A stretch of 64,000 nt of DNA from the NCBI RefSeq assembly GCF_028288465.1, contig NZ_JAQBNR010000004.1, forward strand, positions 38,854-102,853, written 5' to 3'. The translations under genes and the position numbers were made by a program. Below, in pieces: positions 27,084 to 36,279 of the stretch. The DNA comes from Ferruginibacter sp. Lineage in GTDB: Bacteria; Bacteroidota; Bacteroidia; Chitinophagales; Chitinophagaceae. Position 1 is the stretch's first letter. Each line of letters begins with the position of its first letter. A model generated the notes under the pieces. That model made no database searches. It had not been told where the DNA came from and saw nothing but the letters and a program-made list of their open reading frames with translations.

Positions 27084-28496
27084 ATGAGTAAGAGCATTTT
27101 AATTATAGATGATGATGCGGATATGTGTGCATTGTTGACAAGATTTCTATCCAAGAACGGCTATACAGTGGAGGCTGCACACAGTGGTAACAAGGGTTTG
27201 GAAAAATTTAAAGCCGGTAAATTTGATATTGTGTTATGTGATTTCAGGCTGGGCGATAAAAAAGATGGAAAGGATATTCTTATAGAAATAAAACAGCATA
27301 ATCCTAAAACAATTGTGCTGATTATTACCGGATATTCGGACATTAAAACTGCCGTAGATGTTATCAAAGCTGGAGCATACGATTACATTACCAAACCGCT
27401 TATTCCCGACGAGGTATTAAATGTATTGCAAGCCGCAATCCATCAATCCGAAAATAAAGGAGACACTGACAACTATGCAAATGACAGACACCTTTCCAAT
27501 ACTAACAAAAAGAGTAGTGGCTCCAATTCAGAATTTTTGATAGGTGAAGCTCCTGCAACCAAAGCGTTGTATAACCAAATTGCCATAGTTGCGCCGACCA
27601 ATTACAGTGTTATTTTAAATGGTGAAAGTGGAACAGGTAAAGAAGTAATTGCAAAAACCATCCATGAGCTAAGCAGTCGTAAAAGCAAACCTTTTATTGC
27701 CATGGATTGCGGTACACTCTCTAAAGAACTGGCGGGAAGTGAACTTTTTGGTCATTTGAAAGGCGCATTTACAGGTGCCATTAATGATAAGGAAGGACAT
27801 TTTGAATTAGCCAACGGTGGCACTTTATTTTTAGATGAGGTAGCTAACCTTTCATCTGAAATACAGGCATCCCTTTTACGGGTAATACAGGAGAGAAAAA
27901 TAAAACGAATTGGCGGTAATAAAGAGATTGATGTGGATGTTAGAATTATAGTAGCAACCAACGAAAATCTGCAGGATGCATATAAACACGGCAAATTCAG
28001 GGAAGATTTATACCATCGGTTTAATGAGTTTTCAATTCAATTACCACCGTTAAGGGAGCGCAGGAATGACATTCCATCTTTCGCGGATTTCTTTTTACAA
28101 AAAACAAACAAAGAACTGGGCAAAAATATTGAGGGTTTTGAAGAGGAGGTAATGAAAATGTTCATTGCTTACTCGTGGCCAGGAAATTTGCGTGAATTTA
28201 AAAATGTAATTCGCAGATCTGCACTGTTAACCATCGGAGGTAAAATTTCACCTGCAACATTGCCGGCTGAAATAACAGGGTTCATTTCCACAAAACCAAT
28301 ACCCGCAGCAGAAGAACCGCAGGCTGTAAAAGCCACTGCTGTAGATTTAAAAGACACAGCCTCGAAGGCAGAATACGAAGCAATTATGCAGGTGCTGAAA
28401 GAGGTAAATTTTAATAAAACAAAAGCAGCTGAACTTTTAAATATAGATCGTAAAACACTTTACAATAAGATTAAAAGTTTTGAAGATGCCCAATAA
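27084..28496 (+). CDS. Sigma-54-dependent response regulator (NtrC family)
   Basis: 470 residues in three domains. The receiver (1-125) has D9/D10/D11, phosphoacceptor D53 in VLCDFRLGD and Lys in ITKPL. The AAA+ sigma-54 activation domain (about 155-390) has Walker A GESGTGKE, the GAFTGA loop that touches sigma-54, Walker B GGTLFLDEV and the arginine-finger region FREDLYHRFN. The C-terminal Fis-type HTH (about 428-468) reads VNFNKTKAAELLNIDRKTLYNKI. It activates transcription at -24/-12 promoters. The likely kinase is the CHASE3 protein at 23722. Targets are unknown; an intrinsic terminator follows. Confidence 0.95.
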   Translation: MSKSILIIDDDADMCALLTRFLSKNGYTVEAAHSGNKGLEKFKAGKFDIVLCDFRLGDKKDGKDILIEIKQHNPKTIVLIITGYSDIKTAVDVIKAGAYDYITKPLIPDEVLNVLQAAIHQSENKGDTDNYANDRHLSNTNKKSSGSNSEFLIGEAPATKALYNQIAIVAPTNYSVILNGESGTGKEVIAKTIHELSSRKSKPFIAMDCGTLSKELAGSELFGHLKGAFTGAINDKEGHFELANGGTLFLDEVANLSSEIQASLLRVIQERKIKRIGGNKEIDVDVRIIVATNENLQDAYKHGKFREDLYHRFNEFSIQLPPLRERRNDIPSFADFFLQKTNKELGKNIEGFEEEVMKMFIAYSWPGNLREFKNVIRRSALLTIGGKISPATLPAEITGFISTKPIPAAEEPQAVKATAVDLKDTASKAEYEAIMQVLKEVNFNKTKAAELLNIDRKTLYNKIKSFEDAQ

Positions 28497-28543
28497 TTCG
28501 TTCTAATTTTAATTGAATGTAAAATGTAAAAATTGATATACTT

Positions 28544-28577
28544 AAAAGGCTTCAAATACGAAATTGAAGCCTTTTTT
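28544..28577 (+). terminator. Intrinsic terminator after the sigma-54 regulator
   Basis: A perfect 12-bp inverted repeat AAAAGGCTTCAA / TTGAAGCCTTTT around an 8-nt loop, followed by further T residues. The A run on the left side also allows use by the convergent polysaccharide gene. Confidence 0.9.
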
Positions 28578-28673
28578 ATTTGTGCAGCTCCCGAACGATG
28601 GTTTAGTAAATAAAAAGAGGTTGAATTAACAACTAATTAATACATCAGATCTTCTATAAATTATTTATTGAAC

Positions 28674-30599
28674 TCAACTTTTACTGAAAGGCAGTTTATC
28701 TATTTTTTCCAGCGTAAGTGGTTTCTTAACGATTTTATTAGGTGCATGTTTAAATTCAGGAAGCATTTTCCCCAAAAGGGGAGCTATCATTTCGTTGCTA
28801 TGAGCAATAGCAGCAGCTTCCAGCTTAATCAGTAAGGAATAAAAATTGGGATTCGTATCTGAGCATTTTTTTGCTCTTAATATTTTTGGATGGCTTGTAG
28901 GTGCAAATTCTTCGGAATCCTTAAATAATTCTTCATACATTTTTTCTCCTGGTCTTAACGATGTACACTGTATGGCAATTTCTTTACCCGGTACGAAGCC
29001 AGCCAGCTGAATCATGCGGGTAGCAAGGTCCATTATTTTAACTGGTTTACCCATGTCAAAAAGTAAAATATCACTGGATTTACCAATTCTGCCAGCTTCT
29101 AAAACTAACTTGGCTGCTTCCGGTATCGTCATAAAATACCGCGTAATTTCCGGGTGGGTAATTGTAACCGGACCGCCTTCAGCAATTTGCTTTTTAAAGG
29201 TTGCTACCACTGAACCTGCTGATCCAAGTACATTTCCAAAACGGGTGGTGATAAATTCTGTATTGGATTCAATGCGGTCGTTTAACGATTGAATATATAT
29301 CTCGGAAACACGTTTGGTTGCGCCCATTACATTGGTAGGGTTTACCGCTTTATCGGTTGATACCAGCACAAATTTTTTCACGCTGTGTAACATCGAAAGA
29401 TCTGCAATAACCTTTGTTCCAAAAATATTGGTAAGTACAGCTTCACTGGAAAAACACTCCATTAACGGAACATGTTTATAAGCTGCTACATGAAAAACAA
29501 AATCTGGCTGATGTGCGACAAATAATTTTTTAATCCGCATATAGTCCCTTACAGAAGCCACTTCCACTTGTATTCCCTGCCGCATCCCTTTCTGTCTCAA
29601 TTCATATTCCAAATCAAATAATCCTGATTCTGCCTGGTCTAAAATAATCAACTTCTTCACATCGTATCCTACCAGTTGGCGGCAAATTTCACTACCAATT
29701 GAACCAGCTGCGCCGGTAACCAGAATTGTAGCATTTGTATAGTCAGATTTTGATTGATCATTAGGAAGAATAATTTCATCCCTTTCCAGCAAATCTTCGA
29801 TATTCATTTCCTTTACCTGGTTCTTTTGAAATAAACCACCAGACCATTGTTTGGCGTGCGGAACAACGTTTACTCTAATTTTGTAGGGCGCACACAAATC
29901 TGTGAGAGCGATTTTTCTATCTACACTCAATTTATCAATCGCAATGTATAAGTGTGTAATTCTTTTGCTTTTAAACAACTTACCCAATTGAGCAGCATCT
30001 GCTGCATTGTAAATAGGAAGACCTTCTAATTTTTTTCCAATCTTATATTGACTATCATCTATAAATCCTACAAGCGTGGTATTTATCTTTGCATCTTGTT
30101 GCAATACTTTTTGTGTAATTTGTCCCATCATGCCCGCGCCAAATATAAGGGTACGATTTGCAGGATTGGGTCTTGCCTGGGCCATAAAATAAACTTCCTT
30201 TACCAACAAACGAAAAGCAACTAAAACAAATATTACCGCAAATAAATTAATTACCAATAACGGAAAAGTAACCACACCTGAAACAAGATGATTTGTATCA
30301 ACCAAAAACAGAAGAACCCAGATGGCAAATTGCAAAAAGGCAAATTTTATAATTCTAACAATATCTTTTGCTTCAGAATACCGAATAATTCCTTTGTATA
30401 TAGCAAAAACACCAATGCAAAAAATACCCACCACAAGATTGGTAATCAGTGCCGGCAATAAGCTTAACAAGTCATGCACATCAATTGAAAGATGTTCAAT
30501 CAGAAAAAAGGAGCAAGTAAAAGAAACCGTGATTAAAATAATATCACAACAAAAAATAATCCATCTCGGGGCAAAATTCTTTAAAAAAAAACTTGACAT
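28674..30599 (-). CDS. Membrane-bound nucleoside-diphosphate-sugar 4,6-dehydratase (PglF/WbpM/CapD-like)
   Basis: 641 residues. Four N-terminal membrane helices (about 12-135) and a first nucleotide-binding fold (LIFGAGMMGQ, about 151-160) precede the catalytic SDR domain. That domain has the NAD motif VTGAAGSIGSE (294-304) and the STDKAVNPTNVMGATKR block, whose Thr-Asp-Lys residues replace the usual Tyr-based triad in this family. Such enzymes convert UDP-GlcNAc to UDP-2-acetamido-2,6-dideoxy-4-keto-D-glucose at the inner membrane. It probably supplies the substrate of the aminotransferase encoded upstream at 31261-32391, as PglF does for PglE. It marks the left edge of the polysaccharide locus. 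Confidence 0.9.
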   Translation of the reverse strand: MSSFFLKNFAPRWIIFCCDIILITVSFTCSFFLIEHLSIDVHDLLSLLPALITNLVVGIFCIGVFAIYKGIIRYSEAKDIVRIIKFAFLQFAIWVLLFLVDTNHLVSGVVTFPLLVINLFAVIFVLVAFRLLVKEVYFMAQARPNPANRTLIFGAGMMGQITQKVLQQDAKINTTLVGFIDDSQYKIGKKLEGLPIYNAADAAQLGKLFKSKRITHLYIAIDKLSVDRKIALTDLCAPYKIRVNVVPHAKQWSGGLFQKNQVKEMNIEDLLERDEIILPNDQSKSDYTNATILVTGAAGSIGSEICRQLVGYDVKKLIILDQAESGLFDLEYELRQKGMRQGIQVEVASVRDYMRIKKLFVAHQPDFVFHVAAYKHVPLMECFSSEAVLTNIFGTKVIADLSMLHSVKKFVLVSTDKAVNPTNVMGATKRVSEIYIQSLNDRIESNTEFITTRFGNVLGSAGSVVATFKKQIAEGGPVTITHPEITRYFMTIPEAAKLVLEAGRIGKSSDILLFDMGKPVKIMDLATRMIQLAGFVPGKEIAIQCTSLRPGEKMYEELFKDSEEFAPTSHPKILRAKKCSDTNPNFYSLLIKLEAAAIAHSNEMIAPLLGKMLPEFKHAPNKIVKKPLTLEKIDKLPFSKS

Positions 30600-31260
30600 A
30601 ATGCTTCAGTTTAGTTGTAGGTATTTGGATAATATGTATAAGAATTATAAAAAATCCGGTAAACCTGTTAATTCACTTCAAAATTCCCATAAAGACCTGA
30701 TTTTTAATAACATGTTTAAATTAAAACCGGATATTTTAAAGGTATTTGTACGTTTAAGGAAAACAAACTCTTCCATAAATAACAAAATTACAGCCAAACT
30801 ATAGAAATAGAACAACTTGAAAGTTTATTTCGCCTATGGCAACCCGAATTTAGCCATTTGTAGAAAAAACACTACACAATTACAAAACCCGGCAAACTGT
30901 AACGCCAATTATATTGAATTATTTGATTTCGTCAATGGTTTTTATAATCTGTTCAAAATTGACCATTGATAAATAAATAGTATTAGTGAACCTTTTAGGA
31001 AGATAAAAAGAGAAGGGACAATTTATCTGAATGCATTACTTTGGTGGGAAGACGTAGGTGTGTATTTCCGTTTACTCGGCGGAATTAATAGTAGTGGTGT
31101 AGGGAAGAATGTATAATACAGCAGCGCCCTTCACAAGGAGTTTCCTTTTATTTTCACTCGCTTAAAAAAGAAGAATAGTACGCCTTGAATGCAGAAAATT
31201 CAGGACATTGTATTCGCGCTTTAAGTTTTCAAAAATGAGGTATAAAAACGTTCATATACA
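30600..31260. other. 661-bp gap without a recognisable gene
   Basis: This gap lies between the PglF-like gene and the aminotransferase gene. An 8-bp inverted repeat, TCAATGGT (30932-30939) and ACCATTGA (30962-30969), encloses 22 nt. A plus-strand frame enters from inside the dehydratase gene and ends at 30804; it looks like a shadow. No RNA gene or mobile element is seen. Confidence 0.5.
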
Positions 31261-32391
31261 CTATTCTAATATCGCTTTAATTACCTGAATTACTCTATTC
31301 AGGTCAGTAGTACTCAGGTTTGAACCGGATGGCAGGCACAGCCCGTTTTCAAATAATTGCGCTGCGGTTTCATCGCCGTAAAAAGGTGTGCCGGCAAATA
31401 CCGGCTGCATATGCATTGGTTTCCACAACGGCCGGCTTTCTATGTTTTCTGCTTCTAATGCCAGTCTTACATTTTCACGTGTAATTCCATTCGTCTTACC
31501 GCTGTCAATTAGAATGGCTGTTAACCAGCGGTTACTGAAAAAGCCGTTTGGTTCCTGCAAAAAAGAAACACCCTCTATTCCGCTAAGATGTTGTACATAA
31601 TAGTCAAAATTATTTCTTCTCTGTTGAATTCTTTCAGTCAAAACCTCCATCTGGCCCCGGCCAATAGCTGCACAAACATTGCTCATCCGGTAATTGTAGC
31701 CAATATGCGAATGCTGGTAATGCGGTGCAGCGTCCCTTGCCTGTGTAGCCAGGAAGCGGGCTTTTACAATGTAATCATTGTTATCCGCTATGAGTGCTCC
31801 ACCTCCGGATGTGGTAATTATTTTATTGCCGTTAAAAGACAAGATGCCCATTTTGCCAAAACTGCCACAAGGCTTTTCGTCAATTGCCGAACCAATGGCT
31901 TCTGCGGCATCTTCAATAACAGGAATCTCAAAATCATCCGCTATTGCGGCTATCTCCACCATTTTTGCAGGCATTCCGTACAAATGAACCGGTATGATGG
32001 CTTTTGGTTTTCTACCCTTTTTTATTCTGTCTTTTATGGCGTTCCGCAAATGCTCAGGACTCATATTCCAGGTATCCCTTTCAGAATCTACAAAAACAGG
32101 TGTGGCACCCTGGTAAACTATAGGATTGGCAGATGCGGAAAAAGTAAAGCTTTGGCAAATTACTTCATCACCTGCTTCAACACCACACAGTATCAATGCC
32201 AAGTGAAGTGCGGCCGTTCCGCTGCTCAATGCCGCAGCAGATTTCACTCCTGTAAATTGGCAAAGATCATTTTCGAAACCATTTACGTGCGGACCTAACG
32301 GCGCTATCCAGTTGGTGTCAAATGCTTCTTTTACGTATACTTGTTCTTTTCCGCCCATGTGGGGAGAGGAGAGCCAGATTTTTTTGTTCAT
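31261..32391 (-). CDS. DegT/DnrJ/EryC1/StrS-family sugar aminotransferase (PglE-like)
   Basis: 376 residues of the PLP-dependent nucleotide-sugar aminotransferase family. Visible features are the N-terminal WLSSPHMGGKEQVYV, SSGTAALHLAL (about 57-67), the pocket Asp in PVIEDAAEAIGS (about 158), and the Schiff-base lysine K190 in ILSFNGNKIITTSGGG. PglE-type members transfer an amino group from glutamate to the 4-keto sugar made by a PglF-like dehydratase. The combination with the 28674 dehydratase and the 35623 acetyltransferase points to UDP-2-acetamido-4-amino-2,4,6-trideoxyglucose. The exact stereochemistry is inference. Confidence 0.88.
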   Translation of the reverse strand: MNKKIWLSSPHMGGKEQVYVKEAFDTNWIAPLGPHVNGFENDLCQFTGVKSAAALSSGTAALHLALILCGVEAGDEVICQSFTFSASANPIVYQGATPVFVDSERDTWNMSPEHLRNAIKDRIKKGRKPKAIIPVHLYGMPAKMVEIAAIADDFEIPVIEDAAEAIGSAIDEKPCGSFGKMGILSFNGNKIITTSGGGALIADNNDYIVKARFLATQARDAAPHYQHSHIGYNYRMSNVCAAIGRGQMEVLTERIQQRRNNFDYYVQHLSGIEGVSFLQEPNGFFSNRWLTAILIDSGKTNGITRENVRLALEAENIESRPLWKPMHMQPVFAGTPFYGDETAAQLFENGLCLPSGSNLSTTDLNRVIQVIKAILE

Positions 32392-32531
32392 AGGTTATTA
32401 GGTTTGTTAACCATTACATTTTTATAGGTTTAAAAATGGTAATTTTACCGATCATTTTATTGATTTATATTTTAAGTGGTTGTTGAAATGATGCATGCAA
32501 AATTATATCTTCCTCAAAGCAAATAAACACA

Positions 32532-32552
32532 AATTTTATTTGAAATAAAATT
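32532..32552. promoter_or_regulatory. 21-bp perfect palindrome just upstream of the exosortase gene
   Basis: AATTTTATTT-G-AAATAAAATT, two 10-bp arms around one G, ends three bases before the ATG at 32556. It could be a repressor site or a hairpin that covers the translation start. The sequence is AT-only in both arms, so chance is not excluded. Confidence 0.35.
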
Positions 32553-32555
32553 GTA

Positions 32556-33119
32556 ATGACTGTAAAGACTGAAGCGATAAAATTTGATCTTGACACTCCC
32601 GGAGCTAAAAGAAAAGTAATTATCTTTTTTATAAAACTGGCCGTAATATTTACCTTATGGTTTGGCATTTATGGTCAGGTGCTCGCCCCCCGGAGAACAA
32701 TAGACAAGCCCCTTACTCATTTTATCAGTGTGTCAGTTTTGTATTGCGTGAATTTAATACCGGATGATGCCCCATTTACGCTCGGCACAAATTTACCTGA
32801 ACGATATTATAATTTAATCCGTAATAATATTTCCATATTACGCATTTATGATTCCTGCAATTGTATCAATATTATGTTTACCTACGTTGCTGTTATTATA
32901 GCCTTACCCAACCCATTAAAAAGAAAACTACTTTTTATTTTAGCAGGGCTGGCAGCAATCATAATCGCGGATATTTTAAGGATAATTATTTTACTGTATG
33001 TCTATTTGCATTTTAAAAGTGCTTTTCATTTTAGTCACGATTACTTGTTTACAATATTAATCGATCTCCTCGTACTGTATTGCTGGATGCTGTTTACGCA
33101 CAAAAAAAGTGTTTTATGA
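32556..33119 (+). CDS. Exosortase/archaeosortase-family protein (XrtX/XrtF-like)
   Basis: 187 residues with about five membrane helices. The exosortase triad can be placed: Cys101 (or Cys103) in YDSCNCINIM, Arg142 in ADILRIIILL and His161 in SHDYLF, each at a helix edge as in known members. Exosortases are membrane transpeptidase-like enzymes thought to cleave C-terminal sorting signals and link proteins to surface polysaccharide; their genes usually sit in exopolysaccharide loci, as here. The next gene overlaps by 4 bp and fits the small membrane partner seen with exosortase X of Bacteroidota. No protein with a sorting tail was found in the window. The subfamily name is from memory. Confidence 0.8.
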   Translation: MTVKTEAIKFDLDTPGAKRKVIIFFIKLAVIFTLWFGIYGQVLAPRRTIDKPLTHFISVSVLYCVNLIPDDAPFTLGTNLPERYYNLIRNNISILRIYDSCNCINIMFTYVAVIIALPNPLKRKLLFILAGLAAIIIADILRIIILLYVYLHFKSAFHFSHDYLFTILIDLLVLYCWMLFTHKKSVL

Positions 33120-33550
33120 ATCGCACCATCAAAGCCGTTATAGTCTATTTAGTCGTATTGTTTTTGTTTATGCTTCTTTCCCAGTGGCTTGAGATCTCCG
33201 ATTATAAAATTTCAATCAGTCAAAACAAAATGGTCATCACTCCAATGATGATCACATCGAGCTTTGGAGGAATAATACTTGTCGGATTTGTACTCTCCTT
33301 TAAATCCTTCAAAACTTTCCTTCTTTTCTATTTCGGCTTATGGTTGCTACGATTTATTTTACTTTGGATAGGAAATCAAATTGGTCAAATACATCTTTGG
33401 AACAGGACGTTCCAAGCTGACTGGATAATTGCCAATTATTGTACTTATATATTTCGGCTGGATGCACCTTTCTCTTTTATTATTTTCCTATTTGTCTATA
33501 CCGTTTTTTCAAAACGGGAAAAAAAGAATCAAATTCGAATAGAAGAATAA
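33116..33550 (+). CDS. Small membrane protein, probable exosortase (XrtX) partner
   Basis: 144 residues from the ATG at 33116, which overlaps the TGA of the exosortase gene (ATGA), so translation is coupled. It has about four hydrophobic helices: VIVYLVVLFLFMLLSQW, ITSSFGGIILVGFVL, FLLFYFGLWLLRFILLW, and FSFIIFLFVYTVF. The C-terminus is charged. I know no biochemical role; proteins of this size and topology accompany exosortase X genes in Bacteroidota and are named only as associated membrane proteins. The frame opens earlier at 33080, but that start lies inside the exosortase gene. Confidence 0.65.
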   Translation: MNRTIKAVIVYLVVLFLFMLLSQWLEISDYKISISQNKMVITPMMITSSFGGIILVGFVLSFKSFKTFLLFYFGLWLLRFILLWIGNQIGQIHLWNRTFQADWIIANYCTYIFRLDAPFSFIIFLFVYTVFSKREKKNQIRIEE

Positions 33551-34195
33551 AATTTGTTCGGTTAGTGTCTTTAACTCAACACGCAATTTATAAGTTAACT
33601 GTTGATGTTTTTTTTTTTCGATTAATACCTTGTACAAAAAATACGTATCTGCCAAAATAATAAATACACCCGTATTAAATGTTGTCCACGCAGATTTATC
33701 TCTTCCATCGACTTTATGGTTTAACCTGAAGATTAAATAAAGAAATAATTTGCAGCTTGCTACTCTTTAAATAACAACCACCATATTGTTTTTATTAATT
33801 CAGAACAAGTAGTACTAATGCCATATCCGGTTTTCCAGCAGGTTGTAGAAGTATAAACAGCGTATGAATTTAAAGGAAAGTAAATATAAGAGTTATTTTT
33901 TTACGCTTACTTTTCTATCAAAAAATTAGTTCCCCATGCCTTAATTTGTATTTCTTAAAACCACGTTTGGTTATTTTTAGCTTTCAACCATTTCGTTTTC
34001 ATTCAAACTGTTACTATTTGAAATAGGTAAATATGTTTGTATATTATTACCTGAAGTTTGTTTTGGGATATACGACCCCTCGTAGAAAAAATCAAAATAA
34101 GCTTCGTAACAATAAACATACGCTTAACATTAAAAAAAACTAATCTTTCTTAATTTACATTTTACAAAATACCTTCTTAGCAGTAAATTTTTCTG
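33551..34195. other. 645-bp gap with no recognisable gene
   Basis: This gap lies between the exosortase pair and the beta-helix gene, and is very AT-rich. TATGTTTG at 34032-34039 fits the -7 consensus but has no partner box at the right distance. I see no terminator with a clear stem, no RNA gene and no coding frame. Confidence 0.5.
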
Positions 34196-35533
34196 ATGAC
34201 CATAAAAAGTGCATTGATAGTCTTAATTGTGGCATTGTGCCATCTTTCAATATGGGCGCAAACCAACTCTGTTAATACGACATCCGAATTAATGCATTTA
34301 AGCACCAATGACGAAATAATAGTTGTAAAAGACGCATTAAGTGGTGGCATTTTTGCCCACGTGGACTCAAGTGTAAATGGTATAGATCAGGGCGTGATTT
34401 ATAAAAGAATCAAGGGAGGATACTGGCAAAGAAATTTTGATCGTTCCACTGGAGTAAACCCTTGTTGGTGGGGCGCAAAAGGCGATGGCATCAACGATGA
34501 TTTACCAGCGATCAAAGCTGCAACTGCTTATTGTCTCCAAAATGAAACGATCATGCAATTCCCTTCTGGTGTTTTCCGCATTACCGGCCAGTGGGTAATA
34601 GGTGCCAAATCTATAGGCGAAGAAGATTTATTTAAAGGAACTGCAAACCGTACATTTAAAATCAGGCAGCATGAGATTGCAAGAAAAACAGCTCCATTAA
34701 TTATACGCGGTTCTATTCGAACATGCATCTATGGAGATTTTGCACCCACTGTGCTCACTGCAATAATCTTTTATAATATTTATGGCTGTGGCCTTCCAAA
34801 AAAACCGAGCGCTCATTTGTATACCCACGAATTCAGTAATATTGGCGTATATGGCAAGGATTTTTTTAAAGGAAAGATCCCTACACCCCCGGATAGCGCA
34901 AATATGAATAATAATCAAATAGGGTTGGCAATATACAATTGTACCAATCCTAAAATAGATGGATGTAACTTTTCAGGATTAAAATATGGACTTATTTTCA
35001 AAACTTCCTATTTCGGCAGTATCAAAAACTGCCATTTTGAATTATGTCGAACAGGCTTGTACACAAGTGATTATAATGCCAATTTAATAGAAAATATTGA
35101 TGGTGATAGATGTAATGTTTTTGCTGAAATTAACGGAACCAACTTAGTTGTTAATAATTTCAATACAGAATTCTGTGCAACCACACTTATTTTATCAGGG
35201 CGAAATATTGTATTTAACGGTATGTATTGTGAAAACTATAAAGCTGAATTACCTAACCACTGTCAGTTGATTTTTGGAATCAACGAAACTGACAGTGATT
35301 ACAGCAAGAAAACCGCCGACGAAACTTCCAGAATAATTATAAATGGCCTTAGCGTTAGTGCAATTGGCCGCGACGCTATCCTTTTTAAAAATAATGTACA
35401 TCAAATCAATATCAATGCGGGCAATATTAACGGAAATATTATTACCACAAACACCACCAATAAAATTGTATTGGATAATGTTATTGGCATATTTAAGCTT
35501 ACCGGACCTGGTGTTATTAAAAAGACGGAGTAA
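34196..35533 (+). CDS. Secreted parallel beta-helix protein (pectate-lyase-superfamily fold)
   Basis: 445 residues. The signal peptide is ALIVLIVALCHLSIWAQ. A domain with the Pectate_lyase_3 entry motif follows (WWGAKGDGINDDLPAIKAAT, about 88-108), then beta-helix coils with repeated short turns such as NCTNPKIDGCNFSGLKYGL, SIKNCHFELCRTGLY and NLIENIDGDRC. This fold is shared by pectate lyases, polysaccharide lyases, epimerases and phage tailspike enzymes. No catalytic residues can be assigned. Its place inside the polysaccharide locus suggests it binds or cuts the polysaccharide. The C-terminus lacks a PEP-CTERM-like hydrophobic and basic tail and a T9SS domain. Confidence 0.75.
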   Translation: MTIKSALIVLIVALCHLSIWAQTNSVNTTSELMHLSTNDEIIVVKDALSGGIFAHVDSSVNGIDQGVIYKRIKGGYWQRNFDRSTGVNPCWWGAKGDGINDDLPAIKAATAYCLQNETIMQFPSGVFRITGQWVIGAKSIGEEDLFKGTANRTFKIRQHEIARKTAPLIIRGSIRTCIYGDFAPTVLTAIIFYNIYGCGLPKKPSAHLYTHEFSNIGVYGKDFFKGKIPTPPDSANMNNNQIGLAIYNCTNPKIDGCNFSGLKYGLIFKTSYFGSIKNCHFELCRTGLYTSDYNANLIENIDGDRCNVFAEINGTNLVVNNFNTEFCATTLILSGRNIVFNGMYCENYKAELPNHCQLIFGINETDSDYSKKTADETSRIIINGLSVSAIGRDAILFKNNVHQININAGNINGNIITTNTTNKIVLDNVIGIFKLTGPGVIKKTE

Positions 35534-35622
35534 CAAATGTATTTGCAAACTGTCTGCTGTTTGAATTTTCAGTTACGCTGCGTTACCGTAAAAAAGATTC
35601 TTTTATACTTGAGCGTAAAATT

Positions 35623-36279
35623 TCATTGACTTTTTGGAATAGCTATTACTTTTTCCTTAAACCGGTAAAACACCACTTCATCGTCGCCCACATTTTTATC
35701 CAATACCACTCCTGCGGCAATTTTGTTGCGATTGCCAATTTGTATGCCCGGTATGGTAGCACTGTTGACACCAAATAAATTTTCATCGCCCACTACAGTA
35801 AACCCAGAGAAACATACATTTGGACAAATAAAATTATAAGCGCCAACTTTTGTATCATGCCCCATACTGCTCCGCGAATTAATCAATGTAAAATTCCCGA
35901 TCGAAACCTTGGGGCCAACATTTACACCGGGAGCTATTACTACCCCTGCGCCTATTTTTGAAGAAGCGGAAATATAAGCATCGGGATGAATAAAGGTGGT
36001 AAAAACCGCACCAGCTGCCAAAAATCTTTCAATGATAGGCCGGCGATATTTTAAATTAGCAATGCCCATGATATAATACACGTCTTGTTGAATGACATGT
36101 GATTGTATATGCCCCAGAAAAGGAGCTGTAAAATCGTAGTTCCCATAACTCAATGCATTGTCATCAATATAGCCCCGGATCTCCATCCCAAAATCTTGCA
36201 ACTTCTTTTTGGCATATTGAAAATAATCGTCTATTTCGGCACTATGCCCACCTGCACCAATAATAATAATTTGTTTCAT
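35623..36279 (-). CDS. PglD/NeuD-family sugar N-acyltransferase
   Basis: 218 residues. The N-terminal Rossmann-like part that binds the nucleotide sugar (IIIIGAGGHSAEIDDYF, about 4-20, and YYIMGIANLKYRRPI) is followed by a left-handed beta-helix of hexapeptide repeats (about 105-205). The helix carries SRSSMGHDTKVGAYNFICPNVC, with the catalytic-base His of PglD/NeuD enzymes in GHD. Such enzymes acylate the 4-amino group of UDP-4-amino sugars. It is encoded next to an SDR, a KAS III-like synthase and an ACP, so the donor may be a special acyl-ACP or acyl-CoA instead of acetyl-CoA; that is inference. Confidence 0.87.
   Translation of the reverse strand: MKQIIIIGAGGHSAEIDDYFQYAKKKLQDFGMEIRGYIDDNALSYGNYDFTAPFLGHIQSHVIQQDVYYIMGIANLKYRRPIIERFLAAGAVFTTFIHPDAYISASSKIGAGVVIAPGVNVGPKVSIGNFTLINSRSSMGHDTKVGAYNFICPNVCFSGFTVVGDENLFGVNSATIPGIQIGNRNKIAAGVVLDKNVGDDEVVFYRFKEKVIAIPKSQ

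Noticed and set aside
30322..30804. Plus-strand open frame of 160 codons
   Set aside because: Over half of it is antisense to the membrane part of the PglF-like gene, and the remainder has no protein-like pattern.
30932..30969. Terminator formed by TCAATGGT / ACCATTGA
   Set aside because: The stem is AT-rich, the loop is 22 nt and there is no T run.
31588..32298. Plus-strand open frame of 236 codons
   Set aside because: It lies fully antisense to the DegT aminotransferase, whose motifs are complete, so it is a shadow frame.
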